Part shown: positions 41,850 to 52,869 of the stretch, piece after piece | How the letters are laid out: the number at the start of each line of letters is the position of its first letter | Position numbering within the stretch: the stretch's first letter is position 1 | Source: Trichobilharzia szidati | Lineage: Eukaryota > Platyhelminthes > Trematoda > Strigeidida > Schistosomatidae | Direction of reading: 5' to 3' | Assembly: GCA_944472155.2 (NCBI GenBank) | Contig: OX235273.1 | Location: 104,616,582-104,680,581, forward strand | DNA length: 64,000 bases | Position numbers and translations under genes: made by a program | Notes under the pieces: generated by a model | Database searches by the model: none | The model's input: the letters and a program-made list of their open reading frames with translations, nothing else | What the model was told of the DNA's origin: nothing

Positions 41850-42020
41850 TCGTTCCTTTGAAATGCGAGTGAAACACAGAGTTTCAAGACGTCAACTTTG
41901 AAGTTCCAGTTGCTCAACTTTCCTTCTTTTGTGGACCTTTTTTATCGGCTAGTAAACTAGACAACGAGTTGAGAAGTGCATTGACTGGGAGTTGAATCCA
42001 ACTCATCAGAACTTGCGTAT
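41850..42020 (-). mobile_element. SINE-C, strongly decayed
   Basis: TTTGAAATGCGAGTGAAACAC and GGGAGTTGAATCCAACTCAT are eroded tail and B-box segments in the SINE-C order. Confidence 0.4.
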
Positions 42021-42479
42021 TTTGGTGGTTATTCCACACACTGAACACCATCAATCGACCTCAGATGAGCGTAAAATTGAACCACACATACACTGTGTAA
42101 ATTTATGATGTTCACATCGACTGCACAACCTTCATTTATTGATGTGAAGCTTAAATCAGTAATACATTAATTCGAAAATCAAATATTTAGGTGTATAGTA
42201 TGGTACTACATATGTTAAAACCAACCTTGGTTACGTAATAAAGGACCAGACACAAATGCATGCTCAATAGGTAGACACATCAATTTTAAATTAAATCCGA
42301 CCTTAAACTTCAGCCTCCTTACATGCATGACATGCATAAATCTGTAGATATAAACTGCTGAGATACCAGAGGAATTTAATGGAATATAATGTGTCAGATA
42401 AATTAGGTAGTTTTGATACAGCTTTATGTAGCACAACTTAACTACTATTAATAAGTGTTGATTAGCATAGATCTGATTA

Positions 42480-42780
42480 GTTTCAGGATCTCATCATGAA
42501 CTGACACCGGTTATAGGACCATTGAAAAACCTGGGAGTACTGGACAGCTGTCTCGCCCTAGTTTAGGACTCTTCGGTAGTACGCTCCATATCTCGCCAAT
42601 CGGCAGAAGTCGGAATTCATGAGTTGGCCATTGAGTCGGGTCCCAGAGGCCCTGTAAACAGAATGTCCTGGATTTGAACCCTGGTAGGTGTGCACTGCTA
42701 GTGAGTCCCAAACCAGGACGGAAACAGCTGTATGAGAGTACTCCCTGGTAGTTTCCATTGGTTATCTAACTGATTTTAAC
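42480..42780. mobile_element. SINE-B inverted dimer
   Basis: A minus arm 42480-42600 (GGACAGCTGTCTCGCCCTAG; core CCGAAGA on the minus strand) and a plus arm 42640-42780 (GGATTTGAACCCTGG; GTGAGTCCCAAACCAGGACGG). Stem I on the minus arm is nearly complete (GUACUA/CAGUAC). Confidence 0.7.
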
Positions 42781-42789
42781 TAAATATGC

Positions 42790-44049
42790 TTTCTAGAGAG
42801 GTCTTTAGGTGGTAGTTCACTCAAGCGAGGGGATCACTGAAGTTTAGGCAGCCAAGGAGTATCACCGATGCTTAGACACGACAGTAACCTCTTCAGATGA
42901 TTTGTTTCACACACTAACCACCACACACACACCTATCAACTCTCTAACGCCAATATATTCACAAAAAGCCAGTGAGAAAATCCTATTCTGTGACAAGAAC
43001 TTCAACTTTTCATCGGGAGGAACCAACTGCATGAAACTATAGATATGACCGATTGATATTAGTTCAGTAGATGTATGCCAATCATATCAACTAGTAGCAC
43101 TTACTTGCTGGCCAGGTCGAGGTGATCTAAACTCCGAAAGACCGTTTCGCGGTCTGACTCAATACACAATCAATTGAAACCACCCGATTTCTGACAGGCT
43201 AGCCAAAAAAATAAACCGTATTTAAGGCTGAAGCCTCAAAAATATTCTACCTTTCGTCAAAATTACCCAAACCCTAGTAAAACATGGAGACCTATCCTTC
43301 CTTAATCTGTCTCACTAAGAATACATGCATATCTCTTCTAAGCTGTAGAATTACGCAATCAATGCAGCTAGCATCGAAAGCGTGTCAACGATGAAGCATG
43401 AAAAAGCACCTGAACATAGTCGTATGACCTGAATATCTGTCTGTCTGTCTATCTATCTACTACTTCATCTAATTTACGACTGGCTTCAAAATCAATCAAG
43501 GTAAAAGCATATTGTAATTTTCAATTCCGATTGGTTTAAACCTACGAGGTAATAATAGTATGATAGACAGACAGCCTCCACACACAGCTAAACACATTCG
43601 CATATAGATTTGTTAGTACAGAAAAACTAGGTAGTAATAGTCCAACGGACCGACATGTCTATTGTCTGCATGCTCCAGCCTGTCGAGTTCAACAGCCTTA
43701 TATTATAGGTCAGCATGTAGTAATAGTAATAATAATTACAATAATCATAATCATAATAATAACATACTCAGGGCGTTGATAATTTATCGTCTTCTGGCAT
43801 AAGCTCAGAAATAATAGCATCTGAGGTTTATGCACAAGCACTCTGAATAAAGCGTATGTTTCAAACAGTGTAGTAAGATAGAGAGAGGCACAAGTATGAC
43901 AATTAAAAATGCAGTCAGCATGAAAGACTGATTAGTGCACATATACTTCAACCGATTAATGATTAAATTAAAAATATATGCTGGCCAAAGTTAAACTTTA
44001 GAACAATCCAAGAGGAGTGAACGTACACCAATGACTGTGAAGTGCTCAT
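42790..44049. other. No gene recognised
   Basis: Unique-looking AT-rich sequence with GTCTGTCTATCTATC near 43438-43460 and AAT-rich tracts near 43720-43760. No exon found. Confidence 0.35.
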
Positions 44050-44395
44050 TCACAGTAAGGCTGGCTGACTGGCTACAGGACAAACTTGCCTAGACTTCTA
44101 GTAGGAAGTCATGACCTTTGGGGTCCCATCATGGCGGGTGTGAGGTTAAATACTCGCAGACGACACTGGCTAGCAGTCATGCTATAAAACCATGGACTAA
44201 CACAAGTTAGAATACATGCCTCGGTGTCACTGCATGAATGGTCAACCAGCTTAGCCTCGTAATCTGAAGGTCCTGGGTTCGATTCCTGATGGGCTGGCGA
44301 GTGCGTACTACTCAAAAGTAGTCTCAAAGTACGACAAAGCAACTATCCAGTACTCCTTGGTGGTTTTCAATGGTTCACTAACTGACATAAAAAAA
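44050..44395 (+). mobile_element. SINE-B long form, decayed
   Basis: 5' module (GAAGTCATGACCTTTGGGGT...), head with GGTCCTGGGTTCGATTCCTG B box, eroded HHR (GTAGTCTCAAAGTACGACAAAG) and GGTTTTCAATGGTTCACTAAC. Confidence 0.6.
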
Positions 44396-44419
44396 ACAGG
44401 ATATCTGAGTACTTTCAAG

Positions 44420-44510
44420 TTAGGTTAACTGAATTAGGGAGATATTAGGGTAGGTTACGGATAGATTAGGGTTAGGTTAAGAAAAGATAACGGTTACAAT
44501 TGAGTCGGGG
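44420..44510 (+). repeat. Degenerate telomere-like tract
   Basis: GTTAGGTTAACTG, GAGATATTAGGGTAGG, GATTAGGGTTAGGTTAAG. Only a few TTAGGG-like units are regular. Confidence 0.45.
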
Positions 44511-44699
44511 GGTCAGATTAGTCGCTCTAAGGTCATTGGTGCTTTCGCGCCCCTTGCGTATCTAAATTTGAACTTCGTCTGTAAGCTTATCAAATTAAAA
44601 TAAACTTCAGTAGGAAGAATTTAATTTAGAAGTCATATTCCCCCTTGTAGATCAAGTCTTTCCTAACATACAGTTGTAAATTCTCCCTTTTAGATGTCG

Positions 44700-45000
44700 A
44701 TAGAACAAGAAGTACAACCTTAATACCAACTGTCATTCAACAGCAAATTATGAAAGTGAGTGAACTTCATAGCAGAGTCAATACCAATCGTTATCTTGAT
44801 TGGATTACGATTATTCGATCTAGAGATTCTTTCTAGGAAAAGATCTCTGCATTTACAATGAGATCTACTATTATGCATATCAAAGTCAATCAATAGTGAA
44901 CTCTTTTGACCTGAAAATGGATGAATAGGATTTCGTGGTGGTTGTGTTCTGTGAGCAGGATGGTTTAGTTTCGAAGCTTCCATTGCTTAACTAGAGACTA
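44700..45000 (-). mobile_element. PLE-2-related terminal/N-terminal fragment
   Basis: Minus-strand open frame 44983-44720 starts in a segment similar to the PLE-2 terminal repeat (GAAGCTTCGAAACTAAACCA; relatives have GAAAGCTTCGCGACTAAACC) and reads MEASKLNHPAHRTQ then an Arg/His-rich stretch. The HHR core is lost. Possibly the 5' end of a PLE-2 element. Confidence 0.4.
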
Positions 45001-45239
45001 AATCCTTGGTGCATACTTCAATTTGAAGTATAAGAGTTTACCAGATAAATCAGAACGAACGCGTGTGAACTCTATGGCTTAAAAACACTTTTATGCACTT
45101 GAGTAGTACTCTATAACAACAAAAAAAATACGATAAGTTACATAACATGCAGACCCGTCCATTTCTATACTGCTTCTGTTATTTATAATCCTATGGAAAT
45201 ACTAATATCTTGTAAGTTTTGTTTCTGGGTGGGACTATT

Positions 45240-45660
45240 ACAACTACACACAATAAGGATGAGGATATCAAAGTAAGCCAGTCAACCAGGATCGGGAAAA
45301 GGAAGATAGGTGTACACATTATTCTGAAATCATTGCGACAAGATTTTCAACACACTTTCACTAACACCTCCGCCTTCGTGCGATACTGAAGATCAGATGG
45401 GCTGGTTAAAAGAGGTATCAATCAATAAGGGACTCTGACAAGTACCTAATCACAATCAAGAATCTATTCCTCAATAATAAATAGCAAGAATCGAATGGAG
45501 ACAGATGGTGAGAAAAGCTTCAAGTGACATTGCACGACAGGGTGTCGAATAAAACTCAGATGTGAAGCAACGAGTTAAGGATAAGTCCAAGTGTAACATG
45601 GAGGAGATCATGTGGAAAGGAAATAAGAGCTTGTAGGCGATGAAACAGCCAGGTGAAAAT
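45240..45660 (+). mobile_element. LINE-A fragment, decayed
   Basis: GGATGAGGATATCAAAGTAAGC and the GATCGGGAAAAGGAAG stretch align to the DEDIKARIGKARQ codons. GGAGACAGATGGTGAGAAAAGC and AAGTGACATTGCACGACAG align to the WRWIGHTLRKPSSDIT region. Confidence 0.6.
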
Positions 45661-45849
45661 GATGCCATCATCAATGTCTTCTCAGGCAGGATTCACCACC
45701 ATCTGTGTTGTTCAAACTGTAGTCAGTGTAAAGCAATGAACAAAGTTGTGGTTGTCATGCCAAAGGGATTCTCAGATGTGCATCATCAGTGGCACTGGTT
45801 GGCATTAGGCGTTAGGATTCACAAGTCATTACATTTTCAACTCCAGTGG

Positions 45850-46010
45850 TTGAATAGTCAACGCGCTGGCTTTATAACCTGAAGATAATGGGTCCCATCC
45901 TTGCTGTAGTCATGACAACGCAGTGTTGAAGAGTTTAAAACCAGGTCGAAAAAAAGGGTTTGGTACCCCCTAGTTCTCAAGGATTCCCCAACTAATATGT
46001 TGGTTATGAC
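45850..46010 (+). mobile_element. SINE-B, decayed
   Basis: Head (TGAATAGTCAACGCGCTGGC), GTGTTGAAGAGTTTAAAACCAGG HHR remnant and TGGTTATGACGAAA tail. Weak match. Confidence 0.4.
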
Positions 46011-46744
46011 GAAACTGGCACTGAAATTATAATTTCCGGGTTCTTATAAAAGAATACCGTCTTACATGCCGTTCCAGTCAATCTTATGTTATATTCAACG
46101 ACTAGTGAGAAATGAATATCCCGTCTTAAAGGAACAGAAATTCACATCCTAAGGAATAGATATAAATTCTAGACATTTTGATCTCCAAACTACCTGACCT
46201 CCATTTTAAATTCTACAACCCTCACATTTTTTGACGAGGTATCTAAACTCTAAAGACTAAAGGTCATACAGATAGAAACTAGAAGGTGAGAAACTCGAAA
46301 ATCAGAAACCTCCTTCAGATAGGATTTGATAAACTAATCAATATTAAACACCCCTGTAGTCAAAAAATCGTTCACCTCTATAAGAAACAGCTAACACATG
46401 TATACAATGTGAATGCTATGCGTCACTATAAACAACATTGTTTTGAGATGAGAGTCATGAGAACAAAAGCATCGAACCCCAACAGCCTATCACAGAATGC
46501 AATGAAATAAAAGGAATCAGAACTGGTAGGTAATTCCGTTTGGAGTTTTTTTTATTTCACATGAGAAAGTTGTCTCTACCGTCTGTTTCAGTGAAGAATA
46601 TTTTTTTCTCAATACATTTTCTACAGGTTCCTATAATCATAAAATATTTGTCGTTAAAATAATAGCCAATTACGCGGTAGATATATTTCTACATAGAATA
46701 ATAACATCCACCGCATAGCTGGGTATTATTACTTTGATTTTATT
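46011..46744. other. No gene recognised
   Basis: AT-rich; a 74-codon plus-strand open frame (46286-46510) has no motif. No repeat family assigned. Confidence 0.35.
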
Positions 46745-46905
46745 TTTGTATTCCTTTACGTTCCCAGTGGAACATAGGGCTACTTCAAGCTAGCCTCACA
46801 CCCAACCTTCCCTCTTTACCAGTCTTATTGTTGTCTTAGCGAGATAAAGGAGTGGGTCGGTGGCCGGGAATCGAATCCCGAACCACCTGCGTGGTCGTGA
46901 TGATA
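46745..46905 (-). mobile_element. SINE-C, internally deleted
   Basis: Tail (CACGTTCCCAGTGGAACATA-like), part of the body, and a head with GGGAATCGAATCCCG. The segment between tail and body is missing compared with 36710-36945. Confidence 0.6.
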
Positions 46906-47229
46906 AATATTATATTTTTTCTATAACTGTAAGGGGTTGAAGAGGTGGATTCACTGAAAAGAATATACTTCATTCAAACCCGATTTTAATTGATGACATA
47001 GAAATGACTTCACATGCTCAGTTTTTTACAGTTCTAAACAGTCTACACGCCTATGACAGTATAAGAGTGTATGTGTGTGTTGTCTAGCCTACAACATCCT
47101 TGTATCAAAATCAACGCCTTATTGGTCAGTTATGAAGTCACGTGATAGGTCCACCTACGCATCACGCGTGTCTATTGAATTGGTATATTACATTTCAACT
47201 TTATCATTTTGACTGTGAATGGAGAAAGA

Positions 47230-47600
47230 CTCCGTTTTCAACTTAAAATAGTTGCGAAAAAAATGTATCGTATCTATTCCAATCGTCACATTCCATATAA
47301 CACATAAAGGTAGACGAAAAAAAGTCAAAAGAACCATAATAAACATGAAGAAACGTGATAATTCAGTGGATCTGAGAGATTGAAAAGAGTGAAATACACA
47401 TCTGCACGCCATTGAGCAATATTTTTAACATCTCTAAGACCCCAACCAGAAAGTCTACACCACCCTACCTGGTTCAAACCAACAGTCAAAGCACTTTATG
47501 CATTAATGTGAGGTTTTCATGTGACCACTTTTCATCCAACTCTTTCCCAACCTAATCCAGCAGGAGTAAAATACAGCGACTTAAGCAAGTGACCTTGAGC
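47230..47600 (-). mobile_element. LINE-B 3' fragment
   Basis: 3' UTR near 47290-47400 (ATAACACATAAAGGTAGACG) and coding tail (GACCCCAACCAGAAAGTCTAC, the inverse of the GWG region). Decayed. Confidence 0.55.
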
Positions 47601-48564
47601 ACAGCCAATCAGATAAGCGCATAGTAAAAAAGGTCTTCACAAACACACTTGTGGATAAGCAAGTCTACTACATAGGGGAGCCGTCAGAAAACCCTGATTT
47701 CAAAATAATGGGTAGGTGTACATGGATTACAGAATCCAAAAGGGTCGAATGACTTATGAACCTGGTTCGAGATCACCAGAAATCCACTGTCTTGTGGATG
47801 ACAACTCAAATCAAAGGTCCTGGGGGTGGTTTCTTAAAGCAACCACACAAACTATGAGATTTTGTGTGGTGCATTTCTCGGTGTCCATAATGTACTAAGT
47901 GTGCGTCTTAATAGTGTTAACATAATGATTACTGAACAAAGAATATTCTTTTCGATAACCTCTTCTTCATCAGGTTCCACAGTAATATATCCATAATAAT
48001 GAAATATTTAGGTTTATTAACAATATTAATATTCAAAAATAACATAGAATCAACACCTCTAATTTGTATCAACCAATTCAACTGCGATTGTGGAGCGAGT
48101 TATATTGGCTGTTGCTCTAGGAGCTTGATTTTTCGTGTTCTGAAACACACCTACGAGTGTGCCTAAATAAAGGTGTGGTGAAAATCATCAACAGTTCGAT
48201 ATTAGGCCACCTGGTCCAAAAACTGGCCACAAAGCCAGCATATAGCATTGAAGAAAATTTTTCTATCCCTCTACCGAGTACCAAATAAACTGCCAAAAGT
48301 ATCCGGGTAGTGAATACTCCAGACAGCAGAGACTATTGCAATTCACCCAACGAAAAACAACCGGTGATCTTTGTATAGAAGAAACACGTTTAACCAATAC
48401 TACTGGCCTGGCCTTCTGTCGAGCCTATAAATTCCCCTAATTTGTCTGATATTCAGTGTGTGTAGTGTTATGTTGATGCATATTATCACGCTTACAGATG
48501 CTATTGAACTGTAATCTATTCACTTTATTGATTGATTCGATGTTATTTAAACAACATTGATATT

Positions 48565-48952
48565 TTCAAGTATTGGTTTTGTAGGGATTTTGTTTGATTG
48601 CATGGAGGATTTCATCATGAGCTGACATCAGTTAGAGAACTGCTGGAAAACCTAGGAGTACTGGGCAGCTGTTTCGTCCCAGTTTGGAACTCCTCATCAG
48701 TACGCACCCACCGGGATTGGAACCCTTGACCTTCTGGTTACAAGGCAAGCTTGGGACCCGATCCAATGGTCACAGTGGCTCAATGGTCTACGAGCTAGCT
48801 CTCCTTGTAACCAGAAGGTCCTGGGTTCGAACCTCCTATGGTGGGTGCGTACTGATGAAGGGCCCCAAACTAGGACGAAACAGCTGTCCAGCACTCCTAG
48901 GTTTTCCAGCGGTTCTCTAACTGATGTCAGCTCATGATGAAATCCTCCATGC
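48565..48952. mobile_element. SINE-B palindromic dimer with perfect TSD
   Basis: 388 bp, flanked by AACATTGATATT at 48553-48564 and 48953-48964. A minus arm (48565-48760) and a plus arm (48770-48952) face each other head to head. The TSD spans both arms, so the dimer inserted as one unit. Confidence 0.9.
48848..48894 (+). ncRNA. Hammerhead-like ribozyme, SINE-B
   Basis: GUACUG pairs with CAGCAC through five of six positions, allowing a G-C to mismatch change. Core AUGAAGG (two deviations), stem II GCCC/GGAC, GAAA, ACAGCUGU and C. Likely inactive but recognisable. Confidence 0.5.
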
Positions 48953-49224
48953 AACATTGATATTGTTAACAACCCTAATTCTTTCAATATTATGGATGTA
49001 TATAACTGTTGAACCTGATGAAGAAGAGGTTATCGAAAAGAATACTTTTTGTTCAGTAATCAGTCAGTCTTTTGATATTTCTAATGGGTATTTTTGATCA
49101 AATAACATAGTGTTTAAATAATAATTGAAAGTTGTTGTGCGCGACAGACGACTAAAAGATCTATAAATAATAATGATAATAATAATAATAACTCAGATGT
49201 ATAAATATTTTCTCTGTCTCTGTC

Positions 49225-49935
49225 TGTCTGCTTTCGACATAGAACTTTGCACCGATGTGCAGCAGTTCAATTCGCCACACTCCCTTTATGTAGCACACAA
49301 AGCAAGAGAAGAAATGCAAAATAGAGACAGTAAACAGGGATATGAGACAAAAAGATTAGTAATATCGAAGAACAATATCGTTTTATTGGGTATTATAAGT
49401 CACAAGGAGTGGATGCATCTGCACCAGCCATTGAGAACGATTTTGAGCCATATCACCGATTGTATCCAGCAGTCATTGGTTTTTAACACCACCTCCCTAC
49501 GTAGCTGGCTTAAACTAACTGTTGTGGATTTCATTGACTAATGAAGCCATGTTTTGGTTTAACCACCACGTGCTGGCTCTTTTCCAACCTGACCCTATGT
49601 CAGCTAACATTGCCCGTTGTCGAGGAAGGCGATGGCTAGGTATATGCGTAACACATGTCAATGTAACTTCACAAACTCGTCGATTGATTTCCCCTCCTTA
49701 CCTAGCACTCGACCGAAGCCTAACCTCAATATTGCTCATCTTATTATACCACTTCACACGGGAGATAGAAAGCAGGCACCTATGATCAAAGACAGCTAGT
49801 CTTTTCATGTCTTCCAATTCCAATGACCAGGTCTCACAGCCATAAAGGAGGATGGATCGACTGCTGAGCAGTACACCCGCCCTTTGGTCGATAGCCGGAT
49901 ATCACGTCTACGCACCAGAGACGTTACATATACAA
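49225..49935 (-). mobile_element. LINE-B 3' fragment
   Basis: 3' UTR signature GAACTTTGCACCGATGTGC at about 49240, then inverted WLET/RLPGWG codons (49440-49500), inverted RMPSHRL (GCGATGGCTAGGTATATGCG) and further upstream the GATAGCCGGATATCACG block. Confidence 0.7.
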
Positions 49936-50074
49936 GGAATTTTATCCTGTCTTCAAACATATGCTTCTAATGAGAACCACTAACCAACTAACTGCATTTG
50001 CACTCCAGATAAACCAAACTCCTATAGACGGTTGATTGTTATACATTAGTGCATAGTGGGCGTTTTTCTTTCAT

Positions 50075-50235
50075 CTCTCTTTACGTTCCTCTACAAGTGG
50101 AACTGAGGATTTCAAGGTTCAGCTTTGAAGTTGCAGTAGGAATACACACTCCTACTGTCTTTACGGGGTGGGCTGCTAACCTCAAAGACTAAATATGAAG
50201 TCTAGGAGTGCGTCGATAGCCAGAAATACAGTAGT
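50075..50235 (-). mobile_element. SINE-C, decayed
   Basis: Tail TTACGTTCCTCTACAAGTGGAAC with hairpin remnants, GGGGTGGGCTGCTAACCTC body and AGGAGTGCGTCGATAGCC head start. Confidence 0.5.
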
Positions 50236-50389
50236 CTGGATAAAGTGTGTATTGGTTAGAGAGAACAATCCTACCACCGAACCGAACTGACCCACAATAG
50301 TAGCAGCTGTAGCACTTATCACTACTTTACACTGGGAAATTTACACTACCCCTTGGTCACGTGCATGGGTAGACCATTTGTGTTTATTT

Positions 50390-50695
50390 TTATTACTGTA
50401 AGAGGAAATGAACATGGATTGGATATATACACGCTGAGGAGTCCACTGAGTGATATCAAGCGCCACAACAGACCCTCAAATGGGACTCGAATAGGAAATA
50501 AATGAGTTGGGTGTCAGCCCATGAGTGATATGGCGGAGATCCTATGTGTGTGTGTGTGGCGTATGGAGGAAGCAGGAACTTATGGGCGATTGTGGAGTCA
50601 GATTAAAAATGACTGCAGAGAACAGAGTGGGGCGAAGATGCGTTGCTACTGAAGAAGCCCTTTGTTCCGTTAGGATTCCAAAGGAAAGATAATCA
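50390..50695 (+). mobile_element. LINE-A 3' fragment
   Basis: GAACATGGATTGGATATATACACG (WIGHTLR region), CCACTGAGTGATATCAAGC, AAATGGGACTCGAATAGG, and the tail GAAGAAGCCCTTTGTTCC. Frameshifted. Confidence 0.6.
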
Positions 50696-50976
50696 ATTCA
50701 ACATGAGGACAGCTTTCATACTTCTATCTACCAGCGATTAACAGAAATGTCTGTTAATTTCAAAATCAATAGAATCAATAAGATTTCTAGTGTGACAGTG
50801 AAGTGTTTTGGAACTGGGATAAATATGATGCTTCCAGAGTACCTTCGATAACCCACTTCAGGTATTGATGATTCTTAATTCAATTTTCAAAGAAGTTCAA
50901 TTCTGCATTCACTTTGGCAAGTTTGACAGAGTAATACAGAAACGCACTGTGTTCCTTCACTACTGTCGAAGGGTCT

Positions 50977-51795
50977 TTATTATACAGTAATATTAACTGA
51001 TGACCACGTTTCGAGTAAAAACTATTGCCACTCATAATCATATCAAGTCACTCACTCACACAACTTTCTTGCTTCATTTATATACATGTGTGGAATTGAG
51101 TAGATATTGGAATAAAATTCAATATGAGATAATGTACATTCAGAAATAATAATATGAGTGTTATTGATCAATTACAATTAGATGGGAAATAAGACGAGTG
51201 TTTTTATAGTCAAAATAAGTAACTTGTTAGAATGTTGTAATGTACGTGAATTGAAATAGAATTTTAAGATTATTTATTATCCTCCTTGCAAACTGAATCC
51301 TGGTTCATTGAATCTACACCCAACACAACAATGCAACAGAAATGACTCAGTGCAAATACCAGAAATATGGAAGACATTATTGCCACCAGTCAGTCAAATC
51401 AGAGGAGGATAATAAATAATCTTAAAATTCTATTTCAATTCACATACGTTATAACATTCTAACAAGTAACACTTATAATGACTATAAAAACACTCGTCTA
51501 ATTTCCCATCTGAATGTATTTGATCAATAACACTCGTGTTATTATATCTGAATGTACATTATCTTATGTTCATTTTTATTCAAATGTCTAATCATCCATT
51601 CCACTCATGTATATAAATGAAGCAAGCAAGTTGCATGAGTAACTTGATATGATTATGAGTGGCAATAGTTTGTGCTCGAAACGTGGTCATCAGTTAATAT
51701 TACTGTATAACACCACTGTGTGATTTATTAAAATAAAATCTTATCCATAATGGAGTTATACTCTACCGCCCCAGTGCCCAAGTTTTACTCTTATA
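50977..51795. mobile_element. Foldback element (PLE-9 type), left end shortened
   Basis: Same arms and loop as 5221-6067, but the left end begins at TTATTATACAGTAATATTAAC. TSD-like TCGAAGGGTCT (50966-50976) and TTGAAGGGTCG (51796-51806). Confidence 0.8.
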
Positions 51796-51994
51796 TTGAA
51801 GGGTCGTTGCATTTTTTTTTCAAATCCTAAAAAATACCTATTAGGACATTACAGTGAAAAAAGAACAAAAAGTTGAGCGAAGATAACCTTTGGGGCCAAT
51901 TCATTCTCAAAAGCCGCATTACTCTTCCAAACTTGTCAAAGTAAAGTGTCGGAATATACACATTTGATCATAGGGAATAAAAAGACAGTTGCAG

Positions 51995-52860
51995 CGAAGA
52001 AAATTTTCTTTTCGACGAAGTCATCATCTAGGCTGTACATTCGTGTATTTATATCCAATGGATGGGAAAGTTCCAGAATAATTTCCGGTTAAGGGTCAAA
52101 TTAATAAAAATTACAATTAGGATTAGAATGCCATAATAAACATCGGCCGTACCATGCGCCGACTTGGAAAACGCGCTCGCGAACACTATCCAGCCTGGCT
52201 AGTAAAAGGAGACCAAAAACGTATGTACAGTTCAGTGACAGAACATCTGGTCAACTCAGGACATTCAGCGCCTTTCGAAAAGTCCTTCAAAGTAATATAT
52301 AAGATTCAATCAAACCTATCAAAGGGAGTGAAATCAAGACATTTGGGCATAGCTGAGGCTCTAGCTATCCAAAAACTCAAACCCACTCTTTGTATCCAAA
52401 AGAAATACATCCAACCCCTATCCCTGCCATGGCCATCATAAACAGGTAAATTTTTTAATAATGACCATCCCATCGCCTTTCTTATCTAAACTTCCTGTTT
52501 ATTTATGTTATTTTACTATTTCTACATATTTAATCCCTGATTGCATAAACAATTATTCGTCACATTAGCTATGATCCCACTAGATTTTCTCATCCAAAAA
52601 TTCTGTCTATTTTGTTATTTCTACACTTCTAACCCCCAATTGCACAATGTCAATCATCTTAGTTATTATGCTACTTTGTTTGAGTTTTACCCGCCCCCCT
52701 GTTTATTATGGCATTCTAATCCTAATTGTAATTTTTATTAATTTGACCCTTAACCGGAAATTATTCTGGAACTTTCTCATCCATTGGATATAAATACACG
52801 AATGTACAGCATAGATGATGACTTCGTCGAAAAGTAAAATGTAAAATTGAACTTCTTTGA
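51995..52860 (+). mobile_element. PLE-7 copy with inverted terminal repeats
   Basis: GGTTAAGGGTCAAATTAATA (52088-52107) and its inverse near 52738-52757 define arms of about 150 bp. The arm ends carry GATGATGACTTCGTCGAAAAG (direct on the right, inverted on the left). The GIY-YIG remnant starts exactly at the inner edge of the left arm. Confidence 0.8.
52154..52441 (+). pseudogene. PLE-7 GIY-YIG tail lacking the GIY half
   Basis: Starts within the motif at IGRT (52143-52154), then MRRLGKRAREHYPAWLVKGD, SVTEHLVNSGHSAPFEKSF, a LGIAEALAIQKLKPTLCIQKK segment and a PLSLPWPS end. It is open to the stop, but its 5' end is the inverted repeat itself, so the protein is truncated at the catalytic motif. 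Confidence 0.75.
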
Positions 52861-52869
52861 AGATTGCAT

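Larger units (their letters stand above)
47935..49070 (+). mobile_element. PLE-5 copy with inverted terminal repeats and nested SINE-B dimer
   Basis: The left arm (47935-48050) contains, inverted, TTTTCGATAACCTCTTCTTC; the right arm (48965-49070) contains it in direct orientation. Between them is a GIY-YIG remnant with GCGAGTTATATTGGCTGTTGC (CGASYIGC codons), HPTTKNNR-like and the EENF block, interrupted by stops. A SINE-B dimer sits in the right half. Confidence 0.75.
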
